A stretch of DNA of 64,000 bases from Pseudomonas hormoni. Lineage in GTDB: Bacteria; Pseudomonadota; Gammaproteobacteria; Pseudomonadales; Pseudomonadaceae. The DNA is taken from assembly GCF_018502625.1 (NCBI RefSeq), contig NZ_CP075566.1, positions 6,141,001-6,205,000 of the forward strand, written 5' to 3'. Below the pieces are notes generated by a model that was given only the letters and a program-made list of their open reading frames with translations, did not search any database and was not told where the DNA came from. The position numbers were made by a program, and so were the translations under genes. This document shows, piece after piece, positions 1 to 13,041 of the stretch (its first letter is position 1; each line of letters starts with the position of its first letter).

Positions 1-2
1 TC

Positions 3-536
3 AAGGCGCTGGCGGGTGTGCTGTTGATGATCCTGGTACTGGCGCTGGGCTACAGCTTTTCCATCAGCGACCTTGAGAGTCAGCTCGAACTCAAGCGCGA
101 GGAGGAGTCGACGCTCAAGGAACAATTCGCGACCAAGGCGCACATGGCGGCGAATCTGGAGCTATACATCCAGCAGATGAAGGAAATGGAGAATTCCTTT
201 GGTGTGCTCTTGCGACAATTGCCCAGCGACACCGAAGTGCCCGGTCTGCTGGAGGACATCACCCGAACCGGCCTGGGCAGTGGCCTGGAGTTCGAAGAAA
301 TCAAACTGCTGCCGGAGGTCACCCAGCCGTTCTACATCGAGCTGCCGATCCAGATCACCGTCACCGGCGCGTATCACGACCTCGCCACGTTCGTAAGTGG
401 CGTGGCCGGGTTGCCGCGAATCGTCACCCTGCATGACTTCGACCTCGCACCGGCCAACCCCGAGGGTGGGACGAAATTGCGCATGAGCATTCTCGCCAAG
501 ACTTACCGCTATAACGACAAGGGGCTGCAGAAATGA
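3..536 (+). CDS. pilO: Type IV pilus inner-membrane alignment protein PilO (5' end missing)
   Basis: The frame is open to the left edge, so the N-terminus lies outside the window. The visible part starts inside a hydrophobic segment (VLLMILVLALGYSF), continues with a charged, Glu/Lys-rich coiled coil, and ends in a PilO-type alpha/beta domain. PilO pairs with PilN through coiled coils in the periplasm and, with PilP, connects the inner-membrane motor platform to the PilQ secretin. The stop codon overlaps the pilP start (ATGA), and the order pilO-pilP-pilQ is the standard pilMNOPQ arrangement. The internal GTG at 18 should not be used as a start, because it would cut the transmembrane helix. 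Confidence 0.93.
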   Translation, partial: KALAGVLLMILVLALGYSFSISDLESQLELKREEESTLKEQFATKAHMAANLELYIQQMKEMENSFGVLLRQLPSDTEVPGLLEDITRTGLGSGLEFEEIKLLPEVTQPFYIELPIQITVTGAYHDLATFVSGVAGLPRIVTLHDFDLAPANPEGGTKLRMSILAKTYRYNDKGLQK

Positions 537-1060
537 GCCCGATTCGTTTACTCGCAATGATTGGAATACTGATCGTTCTGACCGGTTGTGGCGGAAACTC
601 TGACTTCAGCGACCTGGACGCGTACATGAATGAAATGCGCCTGCGTGCTCCGGGCAAGATTGAACCAACGCCGACATTCCGGTCTTACCCAACGTTCACC
701 TATAACGCCGCCAACCTGCGAAGCCCGTTTTCCCGGCAGGTCAAAGTCGACCTGGCTGGCCAGAAACACGGCTCACGCAACGTCAAGCCTGATCCCAACC
801 GGGTCAAGCAGTACCTCGAAGGTTTCAACATCGAGCAGTTTGAAATGGTCGGCACGATCTCCAATGCGGCTGGCTCCTTTGCGCTGTTGCGCGGGGCAGG
901 CGGTGTGCATCGGTTGAAGGTCGGCGATTACCTGGGACGTAACGATGGCCGGATCGTCGCCATCAGCGGCTCGCAAGTCGATGTGGTCGAAATCGTTCCC
1001 GACGGCGAAGGCGCCTGGCTGGAACGGCCGCGGACCATCCCTTTGAAAGAGCACTCATAG
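533..1060 (+). CDS. pilP: Type IV pilus lipoprotein PilP
   Basis: This 175-residue protein has a lipoprotein signal peptide ending in the lipobox LTGC, with the lipidated Cys at about residue 19. A disordered Pro-rich stretch follows, then a compact beta domain (about 95-170). PilP is an inner-membrane-anchored lipoprotein that binds PilN/PilO and the N0 domain of PilQ, bridging the periplasm in the pilus machine. The ATG overlaps the pilO stop by 4 bp, which indicates translational coupling, and pilQ follows after 13 bp. Confidence 0.95.
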   Translation: MSPIRLLAMIGILIVLTGCGGNSDFSDLDAYMNEMRLRAPGKIEPTPTFRSYPTFTYNAANLRSPFSRQVKVDLAGQKHGSRNVKPDPNRVKQYLEGFNIEQFEMVGTISNAAGSFALLRGAGGVHRLKVGDYLGRNDGRIVAISGSQVDVVEIVPDGEGAWLERPRTIPLKEHS

Positions 1061-1073
1061 TGGAACTCGAATA

Positions 1074-3161
1074 ATGAACAGGATTTTCGCAACCTTCGGA
1101 CTATCGCTATGGATAGCGTTGCTGTCGCCGATGGTACAAGCGGCCAACCTCAAAGCGCTGGATGTCGCTGCGCTGCCAGGGGACCGCGTCGAGTTGAAGT
1201 TGTCGTTCGATGGAGCGCCCCCGACACCCCACGGTTACACGACGGAGCAGCCTGCGCGGATTGCCCTGGATCTGCCCGGCGTTGTCAGCAAGCTGGCGAA
1301 CAAGACCCGTGATCTTGGCGGTGGCAACGCCCGCAGCGCCACGGTGGTGGAAGCCAAGGACCGCACGCGGCTGATCATCAACCTGACTCAATTGACCCCG
1401 TACACCGCTCGCGTCGAAGGCAATAATCTGTTTGTGGTGGTCGGGCGCGGAACCAGTAACGCAGCCTCCACACCCGCAGCCAAACCGCCACGTGTCGCCA
1501 CGGCAACTCCGGCGCCGGTCAAGGCCTATACGCCAGTGAGCAAGGCGATCCGCGGCGTGGATTTCCAGCGCGGCACCCAGGGTGAAGGCAATGTGGTCAT
1601 CGATCTGTCGGATCCGTCCATTGCCCCGGACATTCAGGAGCGCGACGGCAAGATTGTCGTGGGTTTCGCCAGGACCCAATTGCCGGAACCCTTGCGGGTC
1701 CGTCTGGACGTCAAGGATTTCGCCACGCCCGTGCAATTCGTCAACGCCAGCGCCACGGGAGACCGTGCGATCATCAGCATTGAGCCCAGCGGCGCGTTCG
1801 ATTACTCGACCTATCAGACCGACAACAAGCTGACCGTCAGCATCCGCCCGATGACCGTAGACGACTTGCAGAAGCGCAACGCGGAGCGTTTTGCCTACAC
1901 CGGGGAAAAGCTCTCGCTGAACTTCCAGGACATTGACGTGCGCTCGGTGCTGCAACTGATTGCCGATTTCACCAACCTCAATCTGGTGGCCAGCGACACG
2001 GTGCAGGGCGGCATTACCTTGCGCTTGCAGAACGTGCCGTGGGATCAGGCGCTGGACCTGGTGCTGAAAACCAAGGGGCTGGACAAACGCAAGATCGGCA
2101 ACGTGCTGCTGGTGGCACCGGCCGATGAGATTGCCGCCCGCGAGCGCCAGGAACTGGAGTCGCAGAAGCAGATCGCCGAACTGGCGCCACTGCGACGCGA
2201 GCTGCTGCAAGTCAACTACGCCAAGGCGGCCGATATCGCCAAGCTGTTCCAGTCGGTGACCAGTGCCGAGGCGAAAGTCGACGAACGGGGTTCGATTACG
2301 GTCGATGAACGAACCAATAACATCATTGCCTATCAGACCCAGGACCGCCTTGACGAGCTGCGCCGTATCGTCGCGCAACTGGATATTCCGGTGCGTCAGG
2401 TGATGATCGAGGCACGGATTGTCGAAGCGAACGTCGACTACGACAAAAGCCTTGGTGTGCGATGGGGTGGTTCGGTGCAGAACAAGGGCAACTGGAACAC
2501 GTCCGGGGTGAGCAACGGCGCCAATGCGTCGTCGACCATCGGTACGCCCGGCAGCACCAGCACCAACTCACCGTTCGTCGACATGGGCACCACCGCCAAC
2601 ACCTCGGGGCTCGGCATCGCTTTCATCACCGATAATGTGCTGCTGGATCTTGAGCTGACCGCGATGGAAAAAACCGGTAACGGTGAAATCGTCTCGCAAC
2701 CCAAGGTGGTCACCTCCGACAAGGAAACCGCAAAAATCCTCAAGGGCACGGAGATTCCGTATCAGGAAGCCAGCTCCAGTGGTGCTACCTCGGTGTCGTT
2801 CAAGGAGGCCTCGCTGTCGCTGGAAGTAACGCCGCAGATCACGCCGGACAACCGGATCATCATGGAGGTCAAGGTCACCAAGGACGAACCGGACTACCTG
2901 AACAAGGTGCAGGATGTACCGCCAATCAAGAAAAACGAGGTCAACGCCAAGGTCCTCGTCAATGACGGCGAGACCATCGTGATCGGTGGTGTTTTCTCAA
3001 ATACTCAGAGCAAGGTTGTAGATAAGGTGCCATTTCTCGGTGATGTGCCGTATCTTGGCCGCCTTTTCCGGCGTGACGTGGTTTCGGAGAAAAAATCCGA
3101 GCTGCTGGTATTTCTCACTCCGCGTATCATGAACAACCAGGCGATTGCTGTGAGTCATTGA
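1074..3161 (+). CDS. pilQ: Type IV pilus secretin PilQ
   Basis: The protein is 695 residues with a signal peptide cleaved after VQA (about residue 23). Two AMIN-type peptidoglycan-binding beta domains (about 28-120 and 160-260) are separated by an Ala/Pro-rich linker. N0/STN and N1 domains follow (about 280-450), then the C-terminal secretin pore domain (about 480-690), whose end has the typical [14 protein letters not shown] motif. It forms the outer-membrane gate for the pilus fibre. Length and domain order are normal. aroK begins 4 bp after its stop, so the two genes are probably co-transcribed. Confidence 0.96.
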   Translation: MNRIFATFGLSLWIALLSPMVQAANLKALDVAALPGDRVELKLSFDGAPPTPHGYTTEQPARIALDLPGVVSKLANKTRDLGGGNARSATVVEAKDRTRLIINLTQLTPYTARVEGNNLFVVVGRGTSNAASTPAAKPPRVATATPAPVKAYTPVSKAIRGVDFQRGTQGEGNVVIDLSDPSIAPDIQERDGKIVVGFARTQLPEPLRVRLDVKDFATPVQFVNASATGDRAIISIEPSGAFDYSTYQTDNKLTVSIRPMTVDDLQKRNAERFAYTGEKLSLNFQDIDVRSVLQLIADFTNLNLVASDTVQGGITLRLQNVPWDQALDLVLKTKGLDKRKIGNVLLVAPADEIAARERQELESQKQIAELAPLRRELLQVNYAKAADIAKLFQSVTSAEAKVDERGSITVDERTNNIIAYQTQDRLDELRRIVAQLDIPVRQVMIEARIVEANVDYDKSLGVRWGGSVQNKGNWNTSGVSNGANASSTIGTPGSTSTNSPFVDMGTTANTSGLGIAFITDNVLLDLELTAMEKTGNGEIVSQPKVVTSDKETAKILKGTEIPYQEASSSGATSVSFKEASLSLEVTPQITPDNRIIMEVKVTKDEPDYLNKVQDVPPIKKNEVNAKVLVNDGETIVIGGVFSNTQSKVVDKVPFLGDVPYLGRLFRRDVVSEKKSELLVFLTPRIMNNQAIAVSH

Positions 3162-3165
3162 TTCT

Positions 3166-3684
3166 GTGCGAAATTTGATTCTTGTTGGACCGATGGGGGC
3201 TGGAAAAAGCACCATCGGCCGGTTGCTGGCCAAAGAGCTGCGCCTGCCATTCAAAGATTCCGATAAGGAAATTGAATTGCGCACGGGCGCCAATATCCCA
3301 TGGATCTTCGATAAGGAAGGCGAACCGGGCTTTCGTGACCGCGAGCAGGCGATGATTGCCGAGCTGTGCGGCTGCGATGGTGTGGTGCTGGCGACCGGCG
3401 GCGGCGCGGTCATGCGCGAAGCCAATCGTCGAGCACTGCGTGCCGGTGGTCGGGTGGTTTACCTGCATGCTTCCGTTGAGCAGCAGGTGGGCCGCACCGC
3501 CCGTGACCGCAATCGACCGCTGTTGCGTACTGCCGATCCGGCCAAGACCCTTCGGGACCTGCTGGAGTTGCGCGATCCGCTGTATCGGGAAATCGCCGAC
3601 CTGGTGGTGGAAACCGATGAGCGACCGCCGCGAATGGTGGTGCTCGACATTCTTGACCGCCTGCAGCAGCTGCCTCCCCGTTAA
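3166..3684 (+). CDS. aroK: Shikimate kinase
   Basis: This is a 172-residue enzyme that phosphorylates shikimate at the 3-OH with ATP, step five of chorismate biosynthesis. The P-loop GPMGAGKST is at residues 8-16, the shikimate-binding Asp residues lie in KDSDKE (about 31-36), the GGGAV loop is near 79, and the lid has RDRNRPLL. The start is GTG at 3166, four bases after the pilQ stop, and gives the standard N-terminus [11 protein letters not shown]. The pilQ-aroK-aroB order is common in gammaproteobacteria. Confidence 0.95.
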   Translation: MRNLILVGPMGAGKSTIGRLLAKELRLPFKDSDKEIELRTGANIPWIFDKEGEPGFRDREQAMIAELCGCDGVVLATGGGAVMREANRRALRAGGRVVYLHASVEQQVGRTARDRNRPLLRTADPAKTLRDLLELRDPLYREIADLVVETDERPPRMVVLDILDRLQQLPPR

Positions 3685-3835
3685 AGCACAGCGCGAAATG
3701 CGCTATCCTCGGCGTCCTGCAACGACCGCTCAAGGTTGTGGCGCAAGGCTGCCGAACGGCGTCACACCAACAGATGCCGTGGACATTCGATAACTCAAGG
3801 CAGGACGCCTGATTCCATCTTCACTGTGGGGACAC

Positions 3836-4936
3836 ATGCAGACACTCAAGGTCGATCTAGGCGAGCGCAGCTACCCGATTCATATTGGCGAAGGTTTGTT
3901 GGATCAGCCTGAGCTGCTGGCCCCGCATATTCGCGGACGCCAAGTGGCGATCATCTCCAACGAAACCGTTGCGCCGCTCTATCTCGAACGTCTGACCCGC
4001 AGCCTTGCGCAGTTCTCGGTGATTTCCGTGGTGCTGCCCGACGGCGAAGCCTTCAAGACCTGGGAAACCCTGCAACTGATTTTCGACGGTCTGCTGACCG
4101 CACGCCATGATCGCCGCACCACCGTGATCGCCCTCGGCGGCGGTGTGATTGGCGACATGGCCGGTTTTGCTGCTGCCTGCTACCAGCGCGGTGTCGATTT
4201 CATTCAGGTTCCGACCACGCTGCTGTCGCAAGTCGACTCCTCGGTGGGCGGCAAGACCGGGATCAATCATCCGCTGGGCAAGAACATGGTCGGCGCCTTC
4301 TATCAGCCGAACGTGGTACTGATCGATACCGCCTCCCTCAATACCCTACCGGCCCGCGAGTTGTCCGCCGGGCTTGCTGAAGTCATCAAGTACGGGCTGA
4401 TTTGCGACGAGCCGTTCCTCACCTGGCTCGAAGAAAACGTCGATCGCCTGCGCGCGCTGGACCAGGTCGCCCTGACGTATGCAATCGAGCGATCCTGCGC
4501 AGCCAAGGCGGCGGTGGTCGGTGCCGACGAGAAGGAAACCGGTGTTCGTGCCACCTTGAACCTCGGGCACACCTTCGGCCATGCCATTGAAACCCACATG
4601 GGATATGGTGTGTGGCTACATGGTGAGGCGGTAGCTGCTGGCACCGTAATGGCCCTGGAGATGTCCACGCGCCTGGGCTGGATCAGCGAACAGGAGCGTG
4701 ATCGCGGCATTCGCCTGTTCCAGCGTGCCGGCCTGCCGGTCATCCCGCCGGAAGAGATGACTGAAGCCGATTTTCTCGAACACATGGCAATTGACAAGAA
4801 AGTGATCGACGGTCGTTTACGCCTGGTGCTGCTGCGCCACATGGGCGAAGCGGTGGTGACCGACGATTATCCGAAAGAGGTTCTACAGGCCACGCTGGGA
4901 GCGGACTACCGCGCCCTGGCTCAGCTTAAAGGTTAA
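3836..4936 (+). CDS. aroB: 3-dehydroquinate synthase
   Basis: This 366-residue cytosolic enzyme converts DAHP to 3-dehydroquinate with NAD+ and a divalent metal, the second shikimate-pathway step. The NAD-binding GGGVIGD motif, the [19 protein letters not shown] block and the metal-ligand region [12 protein letters not shown] are all present. The start ATG is preceded by a GGGGA ribosome-binding site. A 151-bp gap separates it from aroK, so it may have its own promoter, although I found no convincing one. Confidence 0.96.
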   Translation: MQTLKVDLGERSYPIHIGEGLLDQPELLAPHIRGRQVAIISNETVAPLYLERLTRSLAQFSVISVVLPDGEAFKTWETLQLIFDGLLTARHDRRTTVIALGGGVIGDMAGFAAACYQRGVDFIQVPTTLLSQVDSSVGGKTGINHPLGKNMVGAFYQPNVVLIDTASLNTLPARELSAGLAEVIKYGLICDEPFLTWLEENVDRLRALDQVALTYAIERSCAAKAAVVGADEKETGVRATLNLGHTFGHAIETHMGYGVWLHGEAVAAGTVMALEMSTRLGWISEQERDRGIRLFQRAGLPVIPPEEMTEADFLEHMAIDKKVIDGRLRLVLLRHMGEAVVTDDYPKEVLQATLGADYRALAQLKG

Positions 4937-4946
4937 TAAGATCCCG

Positions 4947-6545
4947 ATGACTAGTTTGCACGCCGACGAGGCTTTCCTCGGCCATTACCAGTTAAGCCAT
5001 GACCCTTTTGCTCCACGGGTGCCTGGCTTCAAATTCTTCCCGGCCCAGCGCAAACCGGTGCTGGGGCAACTGCATCACCTGGCCCGCTACAGTCAGTTGC
5101 TGCTGGTGGTTACCGGTCCGCAAGGCAGTGGCAAGACCCTGTTGCGTCAGGCTCTGGTGGCCAGTACCAACAAACAATCCGTTCAGAGCGTGGTGGTTTC
5201 CGCTCGTGGCGCCGGCGATGCGGCTGGCGTGCTGCGTCAGGTGGCCCAGGCGTTGAACGTCGCTCAGGCAGAGATTGGCCCGATCCTGGCTCAGGTTGTG
5301 CAGCTTGCGCTGACGGGCCAGGAAGTCTATTTGCTGGTGGACGACGCCGAGCAACTCGACGAGTCCGCGCTGGAAGCCTTGATGGAGTTGGCCGCTGGTG
5401 CACCGGAAGGTCGCCCGCATGTGTTCCTGTTCGGCGAGTCTTCGCTGATCGCGCAACTCGAGGCGTTGAGCCTTGAAGAGGAGCGCTTCCACGTCATCGA
5501 ACTGCAGCCTTACACCGAAGAAGAAACCCGCGAATATCTGGACCAGCGGCTCGAAGGCGCTGGTCGCGGTATCGAACTTTTTACCGCAGATCAGATCTCT
5601 GATATTCACGAAAGCTCCGACGGCTGGCCTGGCAATATCAACCAGGTTGCCCGCGATGCAATGATCGAAGCCATGATTGCCAGCCGCTCAGCGGTCAAGC
5701 GTCCAAGTATGGGGTTCAACATGCCGAAGAAACACGTATTGGCGATTTCCGCTGTCGTCGTGGTCGCGGTAGCCGCCGCCTGGTTGATGCCGGGTCGCAG
5801 CAAAGCACCGACCACCGGCGCACCTGCCAACGAGCAGGCGCAACTGCCGCTTGGCCAGGGCACGCCACAACCCAACAGCGGCGGCGCACCCGCCGTCGAA
5901 TTCGCCGGTAACTCGCAACCAATGCCATTGCCGCTGGTCGGCAACTCGCAACCGGTCATGCGCGGTCCGCTGGCCGAAGCGGCCGGTGGCATCACCGAAG
6001 GCGACGATGGTGTGCCGGTCGAAGGCTCCAGCGATACGCCGCCGACCGTGACCACCACCGCGCCTCCTGCGGGCGTTCCGGCCGGTCCGGCGCCAACACC
6101 TGCCGCCAAGCCGACGCCTGCGCCGACTCAGGTCGCGACAGCCAAGCCGGTCCCGACGGCGCCTGCGGTGAAGCCGGCTCCAGCACCAGCCAAGCCAGTC
6201 GCGGTCGCTACCGCCAAGCCTGCCGAAAAACCAGCCGCCGCTGCTGCTAAAGGCGCTGGTGGCACCTGGTACGCCGGACAACCTACAAGCAATTACGTGG
6301 TGCAGATCCTCGGCACCAGCTCCGAAGCGGCCGCGCAAAACTTCGTCAAGGAGCAGGGCGGCGAGTACCGTTATTTCAAGAAAGTCCTCAACGGCAAGCC
6401 GCTTTACGTCATCACCTACGGTAACTTCGCCAACCGCGATGCTGCCGTTACTGCCATCAAGGCCTTGCCAGCGAAGGTTCAGGCTGGTAAACCTTGGCCT
6501 CGCACTGTCGCCAGCGTCCAACAGGAACTGGCAACAACTCGCTGA
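4947..6545 (+). CDS. AAA ATPase with C-terminal SPOR domain (DamX-like)
   Basis: The protein is 532 residues. The N-terminal half is an ExeA/GspA-type AAA domain with Walker A GPQGSGKT (about residues 55-62) and Walker B VYLLVDDAEQ. A single transmembrane helix lies at about 262-281. A long Ala/Pro/Lys-rich linker follows (about 290-440), and a C-terminal SPOR domain (about 445-525) should bind denuded septal peptidoglycan. This matches the DamX-like protein found between aroB and gltB in pseudomonads, a bitopic protein expected at the division septum. It starts 10 bp after aroB and is probably in the same operon. How its ATPase is used in the cell is not evident from the sequence. Confidence 0.88.
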   Translation: MTSLHADEAFLGHYQLSHDPFAPRVPGFKFFPAQRKPVLGQLHHLARYSQLLLVVTGPQGSGKTLLRQALVASTNKQSVQSVVVSARGAGDAAGVLRQVAQALNVAQAEIGPILAQVVQLALTGQEVYLLVDDAEQLDESALEALMELAAGAPEGRPHVFLFGESSLIAQLEALSLEEERFHVIELQPYTEEETREYLDQRLEGAGRGIELFTADQISDIHESSDGWPGNINQVARDAMIEAMIASRSAVKRPSMGFNMPKKHVLAISAVVVVAVAAAWLMPGRSKAPTTGAPANEQAQLPLGQGTPQPNSGGAPAVEFAGNSQPMPLPLVGNSQPVMRGPLAEAAGGITEGDDGVPVEGSSDTPPTVTTTAPPAGVPAGPAPTPAAKPTPAPTQVATAKPVPTAPAVKPAPAPAKPVAVATAKPAEKPAAAAAKGAGGTWYAGQPTSNYVVQILGTSSEAAAQNFVKEQGGEYRYFKKVLNGKPLYVITYGNFANRDAAVTAIKALPAKVQAGKPWPRTVASVQQELATTR

Positions 6546-6551
6546 AGATTC

Positions 6552-6572
6552 GGCGGCCTTACCCAGGCCGCC
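6552..6572 (+). terminator. Possible terminator hairpin after the SPOR gene
   Basis: A perfect 7-bp GC stem (GGCGGCC / GGCCGCC, loop of 7) begins 7 bases after the stop codon. No T-run follows, so it may be a weak terminator or an mRNA-stabilising hairpin. Confidence 0.4.
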
Positions 6573-6757
6573 TCTCCAAGCACCTCAAAATTTCTACGAG
6601 TGCGCGCCGTCTCTACAGACCGCGTGCCTTGTGGTGTCTGCGTTACAGTAGTCTTTGAGTCGTTGCGGTCAGAATTAAAAAAGTTTTGACTAGCACAGCA
6701 GATCGCTTTAAACCTTTCACAAATGCGACATAGATTTGCGACAGTTCGTCGTCAAAT

Positions 6758-6786
6758 TTGTGAGCGTCTGTGTCGCTGTGTACAAT
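6758..6786 (+). promoter_or_regulatory. Candidate sigma70 promoter for gltBD
   Basis: A -35-like TTGTGA (6758-6763) and a -10-like TACAAT (6781-6786) are separated by exactly 17 bp. They lie in the AT-richer 350-bp gap upstream of gltB and would give a leader of about 100 nt. The rest of the gap (6573-6757 and 6787-6880) shows no gene. Confidence 0.45.
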
Positions 6787-6895
6787 GACCACCCTTTTGC
6801 CCCCGCTAAGCCGGCGTACGTTCGGCGCGGAATGCAAGTGGTTGAATTGAAAAGAAATTTGCCTCTAAAAGAGGCAGCCTGGTGAGAAAGTGTCT

Positions 6896-9800
6896 ATGAA
6901 AGCAGGTCTGTACCAACCAGATGAATTCAAGGATAACTGCGGTTTCGGCCTGATAGCCCATATGCAGGGCGAGCCCAGTCATACCCTTTTGCAAACGGCC
7001 ATCGAGGCCCTGACCTGCATGACCCACCGCGGTGGGATCAACGCCGACGGCAAGACCGGTGACGGTTGCGGTCTGCTGATTCAAAAACCGGATGTGTTCC
7101 TGCGTGCGATCGCCCAGGAAACCTTCGGCGTCGAATTGCCCAAGCAATACGCAGTGGGCATGGTTTTCTTCAATCAGGACCCGGTCAAAGCCGAAGCCGC
7201 TCGCGAGAACATGAACCGCGAGATCCTGGCTGAAGGCCTGACCCTGGTCGGCTGGCGCAAAGTGCCGATCGACACCAGCGTCCTCGGCCGCCTGGCCCTT
7301 GAACGCCTGCCGCAGATCGAGCAGGTCTACATCGGCGGTGAAGGCCTGAGTGATCAGGACATGGCGATCAAGCTGTTCAGCGCCCGTCGTCGCTCGTCCG
7401 TGGCCAACGCCGCCGACGTCGATCACTACATCTGCAGCTTTTCCCACAAGACCATCATTTATAAAGGCCTGATGATGCCGGCGGATTTGACCGCCTTCTA
7501 TCCAGACCTCAGCGATCAGCGCCTGCAAACCTCGATTTGCGTGTTCCACCAGCGTTTCTCCACCAATACCCTGCCGAAATGGCCGCTGGCTCAGCCGTTC
7601 CGCTTCCTCGCCCACAACGGCGAGATCAACACCATCACCGGCAACCGCAACTGGGCCCAGGCCCGTCGCACCAAGTTCACCAACGATCTGATGGATCTGG
7701 AAGAGCTCGGTCCGCTGGTGAACCGCGTCGGTTCCGACTCCTCCAGCATGGACAACATGCTCGAGCTGATGGTCACCGGTGGCATCGACCTGTTCCGTGG
7801 CGTGCGGATGATCATTCCGCCTGCGTGGCAGAACGTCGAAACCATGGACCCGGACCTGCGTGCGTTCTACGAATACAACTCGATGCACATGGAACCGTGG
7901 GACGGCCCGGCCGGCGTGGTTATGACCGACGGTCGCTACGCGGTGTGCCTGCTCGACCGTAACGGTCTGCGTCCGGCGCGTTGGGTCACCACCAAGAACG
8001 GCTTCATCACCCTGGCCTCGGAAATCGGTGTCTGGAACTACCAGCCTGAAGACGTGATCGCCAAGGGCCGCGTGGGCCCGGGCCAGATCTTTGCCGTGGA
8101 CACCGAAACCGGTCAGATCCTCGACACCGACGCCATCGACAACCGTCTGAAGTCCCGTCATCCGTACAAGCAATGGCTGCGCAAGAATGCCCTGCGCATC
8201 CAGGCGACCATGGAAGACAACGACCACGGTTCGGCGTTCTACGACGTCGATCAGCTCAAGCAGTACATGAAGATGTACCAGGTCACGTTCGAAGAACGTG
8301 ATCAGGTGCTGCGTCCGCTCGGCGAGCAAGGCTACGAGGCCGTTGGTTCGATGGGCGACGATACGCCGATGGCCGTGCTGTCCCAGCGCGTGCGCACGCC
8401 GTACGACTATTTCCGCCAGCAGTTCGCGCAGGTCACCAACCCGCCGATCGACCCGCTGCGTGAAGCCATCGTCATGTCGCTGGAAATCTGCCTCGGTGCC
8501 GAGCGCAACATCTTCCAGGAGTCGCCGGAACACGCTTCGCGCGTGATCCTCAGCTCGCCGGTCATTTCCCCGGCCAAGTGGCGCTCGCTGATGAACCTCG
8601 ATCGTCCGGGCTTCGAACGCCAGATCATCGACCTCAACTATGACGAAAGCGTCGGCCTCGAAGCCGCCGTGCGTAACGTCGCCGATCAGGCTGAAGAAGC
8701 CGTTCGCGCCGGTCGCACCCAGATCGTCCTGAGTGACCGTCATATTGCCCCGGGCAAGTTGCCGATCCACGCCTCTCTGGCCACCGGCGCGGTACACCAC
8801 CGCCTGACCGAAAAAGGCCTGCGTTGCGACTCCAACATCCTCGTGGAAACCGCCACCGCTCGCGACCCGCACCACTTCGCGGTGTTGATCGGTTTCGGCG
8901 CCTCGGCGGTCTATCCGTTCCTGGCCTACGAAGTGCTGGGTGACCTGATCCGTACCGGTGAAGTCCTGGGCGACCTCTATGAGGTGTTCAAGAACTACCG
9001 TAAGGGCATCACCAAAGGCTTGCTGAAAATCCTGTCGAAGATGGGTATTTCGACCATCGCTTCGTACCGGGGTGCGCAGCTGTTCGAAGCCATCGGCCTG
9101 TCCGAAGAAGTCTGCGACCTGAGCTTCCGTGGCGTGCCAAGCCGCATCAAGGGCGCGCGTTTCGTCGACATCGAGAACGAGCAGAAGGCCTTGGCCGCCG
9201 AAGCCTGGAGCCCGCGCAAGCCGATCCAGCAGGGCGGTCTGCTGAAGTTCGTCCACGGTGGCGAATATCACGCGTACAACCCGGACGTGGTCAACACCCT
9301 GCAGGCCGCTGTGCAGCAGGGCGACTACAGCAAGTTCAAGGAATACACGGCGCTGGTGGACAACCGTCCGGTGTCGATGATCCGCGACCTGTTCAAGGTC
9401 AAGACTCTGGACACGCCGCTGGATATCAGCGAGATCGAACCGCTGGAATCGGTGCTCAAGCGCTTCGACTCCGCCGGCATCTCCCTCGGCGCGCTTTCGC
9501 CGGAAGCTCACGAAGCCCTGGCCGAAGCCATGAACCGCCTTGGTGCGCGTTCCAACTCCGGCGAAGGCGGCGAAGACCCGGCGCGCTACGGCACCATCAA
9601 GAGCTCGAAAATCAAGCAAGTCGCGACCGGTCGTTTCGGTGTCACTCCGGAATACCTGGTCAACGCTGAAGTGCTGCAGATCAAGGTCGCTCAAGGCGCC
9701 AAGCCTGGCGAAGGTGGTCAGCTGCCAGGCGGCAAGGTCAACGGTCTGATCGCCAAGCTGCGTTACGCAGTGCCGGGTGTGACTTTGATTTCGCCACCGC

Positions 9801-11341
9801 CGCACCACGACATCTATTCGATCGAAGACTTGTCACAGCTGATTTTCGACCTGAAGCAAGTCAACCCGAAGGCGCTGGTCTCGGTGAAGCTGGTGGCAGA
9901 AGCAGGCGTCGGCACCATCGCTGCCGGTGTGGCCAAGGCCTACGCGGACTTGATCACCATCTCCGGCTATGACGGCGGCACCGGTGCCTCGCCGCTGACC
10001 TCGATCAAATACGCGGGCGCGCCGTGGGAACTCGGCCTGGCCGAAACCCACCAGACCCTGCGTGGCAACGACCTGCGTGGCAAAGTCCGGGTGCAGACCG
10101 ACGGCGGCCTGAAAACCGGCCTCGACGTGATCAAGGCCGCAATCCTCGGCGCTGAAAGCTTCGGCTTCGGCACCGCGCCAATGATCGCGCTGGGCTGCAA
10201 ATACCTGCGTATCTGCCACCTGAACAACTGCGCCACCGGCGTCGCGACTCAGAACGAGAAACTGCGCAAGGATCACTACATCGGTACCGTCGACATGGTG
10301 GTGAATTTCTTCACCTACGTCGCCGAAGAAACCCGTGAGTGGCTGGCCAAGCTGGGCGTGCGCTCCCTCGAAGAGCTGATCGGCCGTACCGATCTGCTGG
10401 AAATCCTCGAAGGCCAGACCGCCAAGCAGAATCACCTTGACCTGACCCCGTTGCTCGGCAGCGATCACATCCCGGCGGACAAACCTCAGTTCTGCCAGGT
10501 CGATCGCAACCCGCCGTTCGACAAGGGCCTGCTGGCCGAGAAAATGATCGACATGGCCACCTCGGCCATCAACGACATGAGCGGCGCCGATTTCGCGCTG
10601 GATATCTGCAACTGCGACCGTTCCATTGGCGCGCGGATCTCCGGTGAAATTGCGCGCAAGCACGGCAACCAAGGCATGGCGAATGCGCCGATCACCTTCC
10701 GCTTCAAAGGGACGGCCGGTCAGAGCTTCGGTGTGTGGAACGCCGGCGGTTTGAACATGTACCTGGAAGGCGACGCCAACGACTACGTCGGCAAAGGCAT
10801 GACCGGCGGCAAGCTGGTTATCGTTCCGCCGAAGGGCAGCGCCTACAAGACTCAGGACAGTGCGATCATCGGCAACACCTGCCTGTACGGCGCCACCGGC
10901 GGCAAGTTGTTCGCGGCCGGCACCGCAGGCGAGCGTTTCGCCGTGCGTAACTCCGGTGCTCACACCGTGGTTGAAGGCACTGGCGATCACTGCTGCGAGT
11001 ACATGACCGGTGGTTTCGTCTGCGTGCTGGGCAAGACCGGTTACAACTTCGGCTCAGGCATGACCGGTGGTTTCGCCTACGTGCTCGACCAGGACAACAC
11101 CTTCGTTGACCGGGTCAACCACGAACTGGTGGAAATCCAGCGGATCAGCGGCGAAGCGATGGAAGCCTACCGTAGCCACCTGCAACGCGTGCTGAACGAG
11201 TACGTCGAGGAAACCGACAGCGAGTGGGGTCGTGAACTCGCGGAAAACCTCGATGACTACCTGCGCCGTTTCTGGTTGGTCAAGCCAAAGGCTGCCAGCT
11301 TGAAAACGTTGCTTTCCAGCACCCGTGCCAACCCGCAGTGA
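6896..11341 (+). CDS. gltB: Glutamate synthase (NADPH) large subunit
   Basis: This 1481-residue alpha subunit transfers the amide nitrogen of glutamine to 2-oxoglutarate to make glutamate. The ATG at 6896 is preferred over the in-frame GTG at 6890, because GGTGAG lies at the right distance and the ATG gives the family N-terminus. Cys15 (in DNCGFGLIA) is the class II glutamine amidotransferase nucleophile exposed after propeptide removal. A central domain and an FMN-binding synthase domain follow (about 830-1200, including [11 protein letters not shown] and the Cys-rich [13 protein letters not shown] 3Fe-4S site). A C-terminal beta-helix ends the protein (about 1230-1470). gltD follows after 33 bp. 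Confidence 0.97.
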   Translation: MKAGLYQPDEFKDNCGFGLIAHMQGEPSHTLLQTAIEALTCMTHRGGINADGKTGDGCGLLIQKPDVFLRAIAQETFGVELPKQYAVGMVFFNQDPVKAEAARENMNREILAEGLTLVGWRKVPIDTSVLGRLALERLPQIEQVYIGGEGLSDQDMAIKLFSARRRSSVANAADVDHYICSFSHKTIIYKGLMMPADLTAFYPDLSDQRLQTSICVFHQRFSTNTLPKWPLAQPFRFLAHNGEINTITGNRNWAQARRTKFTNDLMDLEELGPLVNRVGSDSSSMDNMLELMVTGGIDLFRGVRMIIPPAWQNVETMDPDLRAFYEYNSMHMEPWDGPAGVVMTDGRYAVCLLDRNGLRPARWVTTKNGFITLASEIGVWNYQPEDVIAKGRVGPGQIFAVDTETGQILDTDAIDNRLKSRHPYKQWLRKNALRIQATMEDNDHGSAFYDVDQLKQYMKMYQVTFEERDQVLRPLGEQGYEAVGSMGDDTPMAVLSQRVRTPYDYFRQQFAQVTNPPIDPLREAIVMSLEICLGAERNIFQESPEHASRVILSSPVISPAKWRSLMNLDRPGFERQIIDLNYDESVGLEAAVRNVADQAEEAVRAGRTQIVLSDRHIAPGKLPIHASLATGAVHHRLTEKGLRCDSNILVETATARDPHHFAVLIGFGASAVYPFLAYEVLGDLIRTGEVLGDLYEVFKNYRKGITKGLLKILSKMGISTIASYRGAQLFEAIGLSEEVCDLSFRGVPSRIKGARFVDIENEQKALAAEAWSPRKPIQQGGLLKFVHGGEYHAYNPDVVNTLQAAVQQGDYSKFKEYTALVDNRPVSMIRDLFKVKTLDTPLDISEIEPLESVLKRFDSAGISLGALSPEAHEALAEAMNRLGARSNSGEGGEDPARYGTIKSSKIKQVATGRFGVTPEYLVNAEVLQIKVAQGAKPGEGGQLPGGKVNGLIAKLRYAVPGVTLISPPPHHDIYSIEDLSQLIFDLKQVNPKALVSVKLVAEAGVGTIAAGVAKAYADLITISGYDGGTGASPLTSIKYAGAPWELGLAETHQTLRGNDLRGKVRVQTDGGLKTGLDVIKAAILGAESFGFGTAPMIALGCKYLRICHLNNCATGVATQNEKLRKDHYIGTVDMVVNFFTYVAEETREWLAKLGVRSLEELIGRTDLLEILEGQTAKQNHLDLTPLLGSDHIPADKPQFCQVDRNPPFDKGLLAEKMIDMATSAINDMSGADFALDICNCDRSIGARISGEIARKHGNQGMANAPITFRFKGTAGQSFGVWNAGGLNMYLEGDANDYVGKGMTGGKLVIVPPKGSAYKTQDSAIIGNTCLYGATGGKLFAAGTAGERFAVRNSGAHTVVEGTGDHCCEYMTGGFVCVLGKTGYNFGSGMTGGFAYVLDQDNTFVDRVNHELVEIQRISGEAMEAYRSHLQRVLNEYVEETDSEWGRELAENLDDYLRRFWLVKPKAASLKTLLSSTRANPQ

Positions 11342-12793
<1,452 letters not shown>

Positions 12794-12820
12794 AGATCCA
12801 GGCCTGACATGCAGTAACCC

Positions 12821-12907
12821 TGTGGGAGCTGGCCTGCCAGCGATTGCATCACCTCGGTCCTACTGACACACCGAGGTGGCCGCATCGCTGGCAGGCCAGC
12901 TCCCACA
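12821..12907. repeat. REP doublet (inverted pair) between gltD and hemE
   Basis: Two inverted 24-bp arms (12821-12844 and 12884-12907) share the TGTGGGAGCTGGCCTGCCAG core. A second nested stem (CACCTCGG / CCGAGGTG) lies between them, so the whole unit can fold into one long hairpin. It lies 28 bp after the gltD stop and may limit read-through or stabilise the gltBD message. Confidence 0.9.
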
Positions 12908-13041
12908 TTGGTTTCCGGGTGTTGCTGAAATCGGCGTGTTTATTGCGACAAATTGACCCGATAGACAAAAGGCTGACCTGCAACCGTGCCTTTTGCGTCG
13001 CGCTCTGAGAAAATGCCCGCACTTTTTTTCCGGATGCCGAC

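Noticed and set aside
6806..9808. 1000-codon open frame antisense to gltB
   Set aside because: It is a shadow of the high-GC codon bias of gltB; the translation is rich in Arg/His/Asp/Gly with no recognisable domain and no ribosome-binding site.
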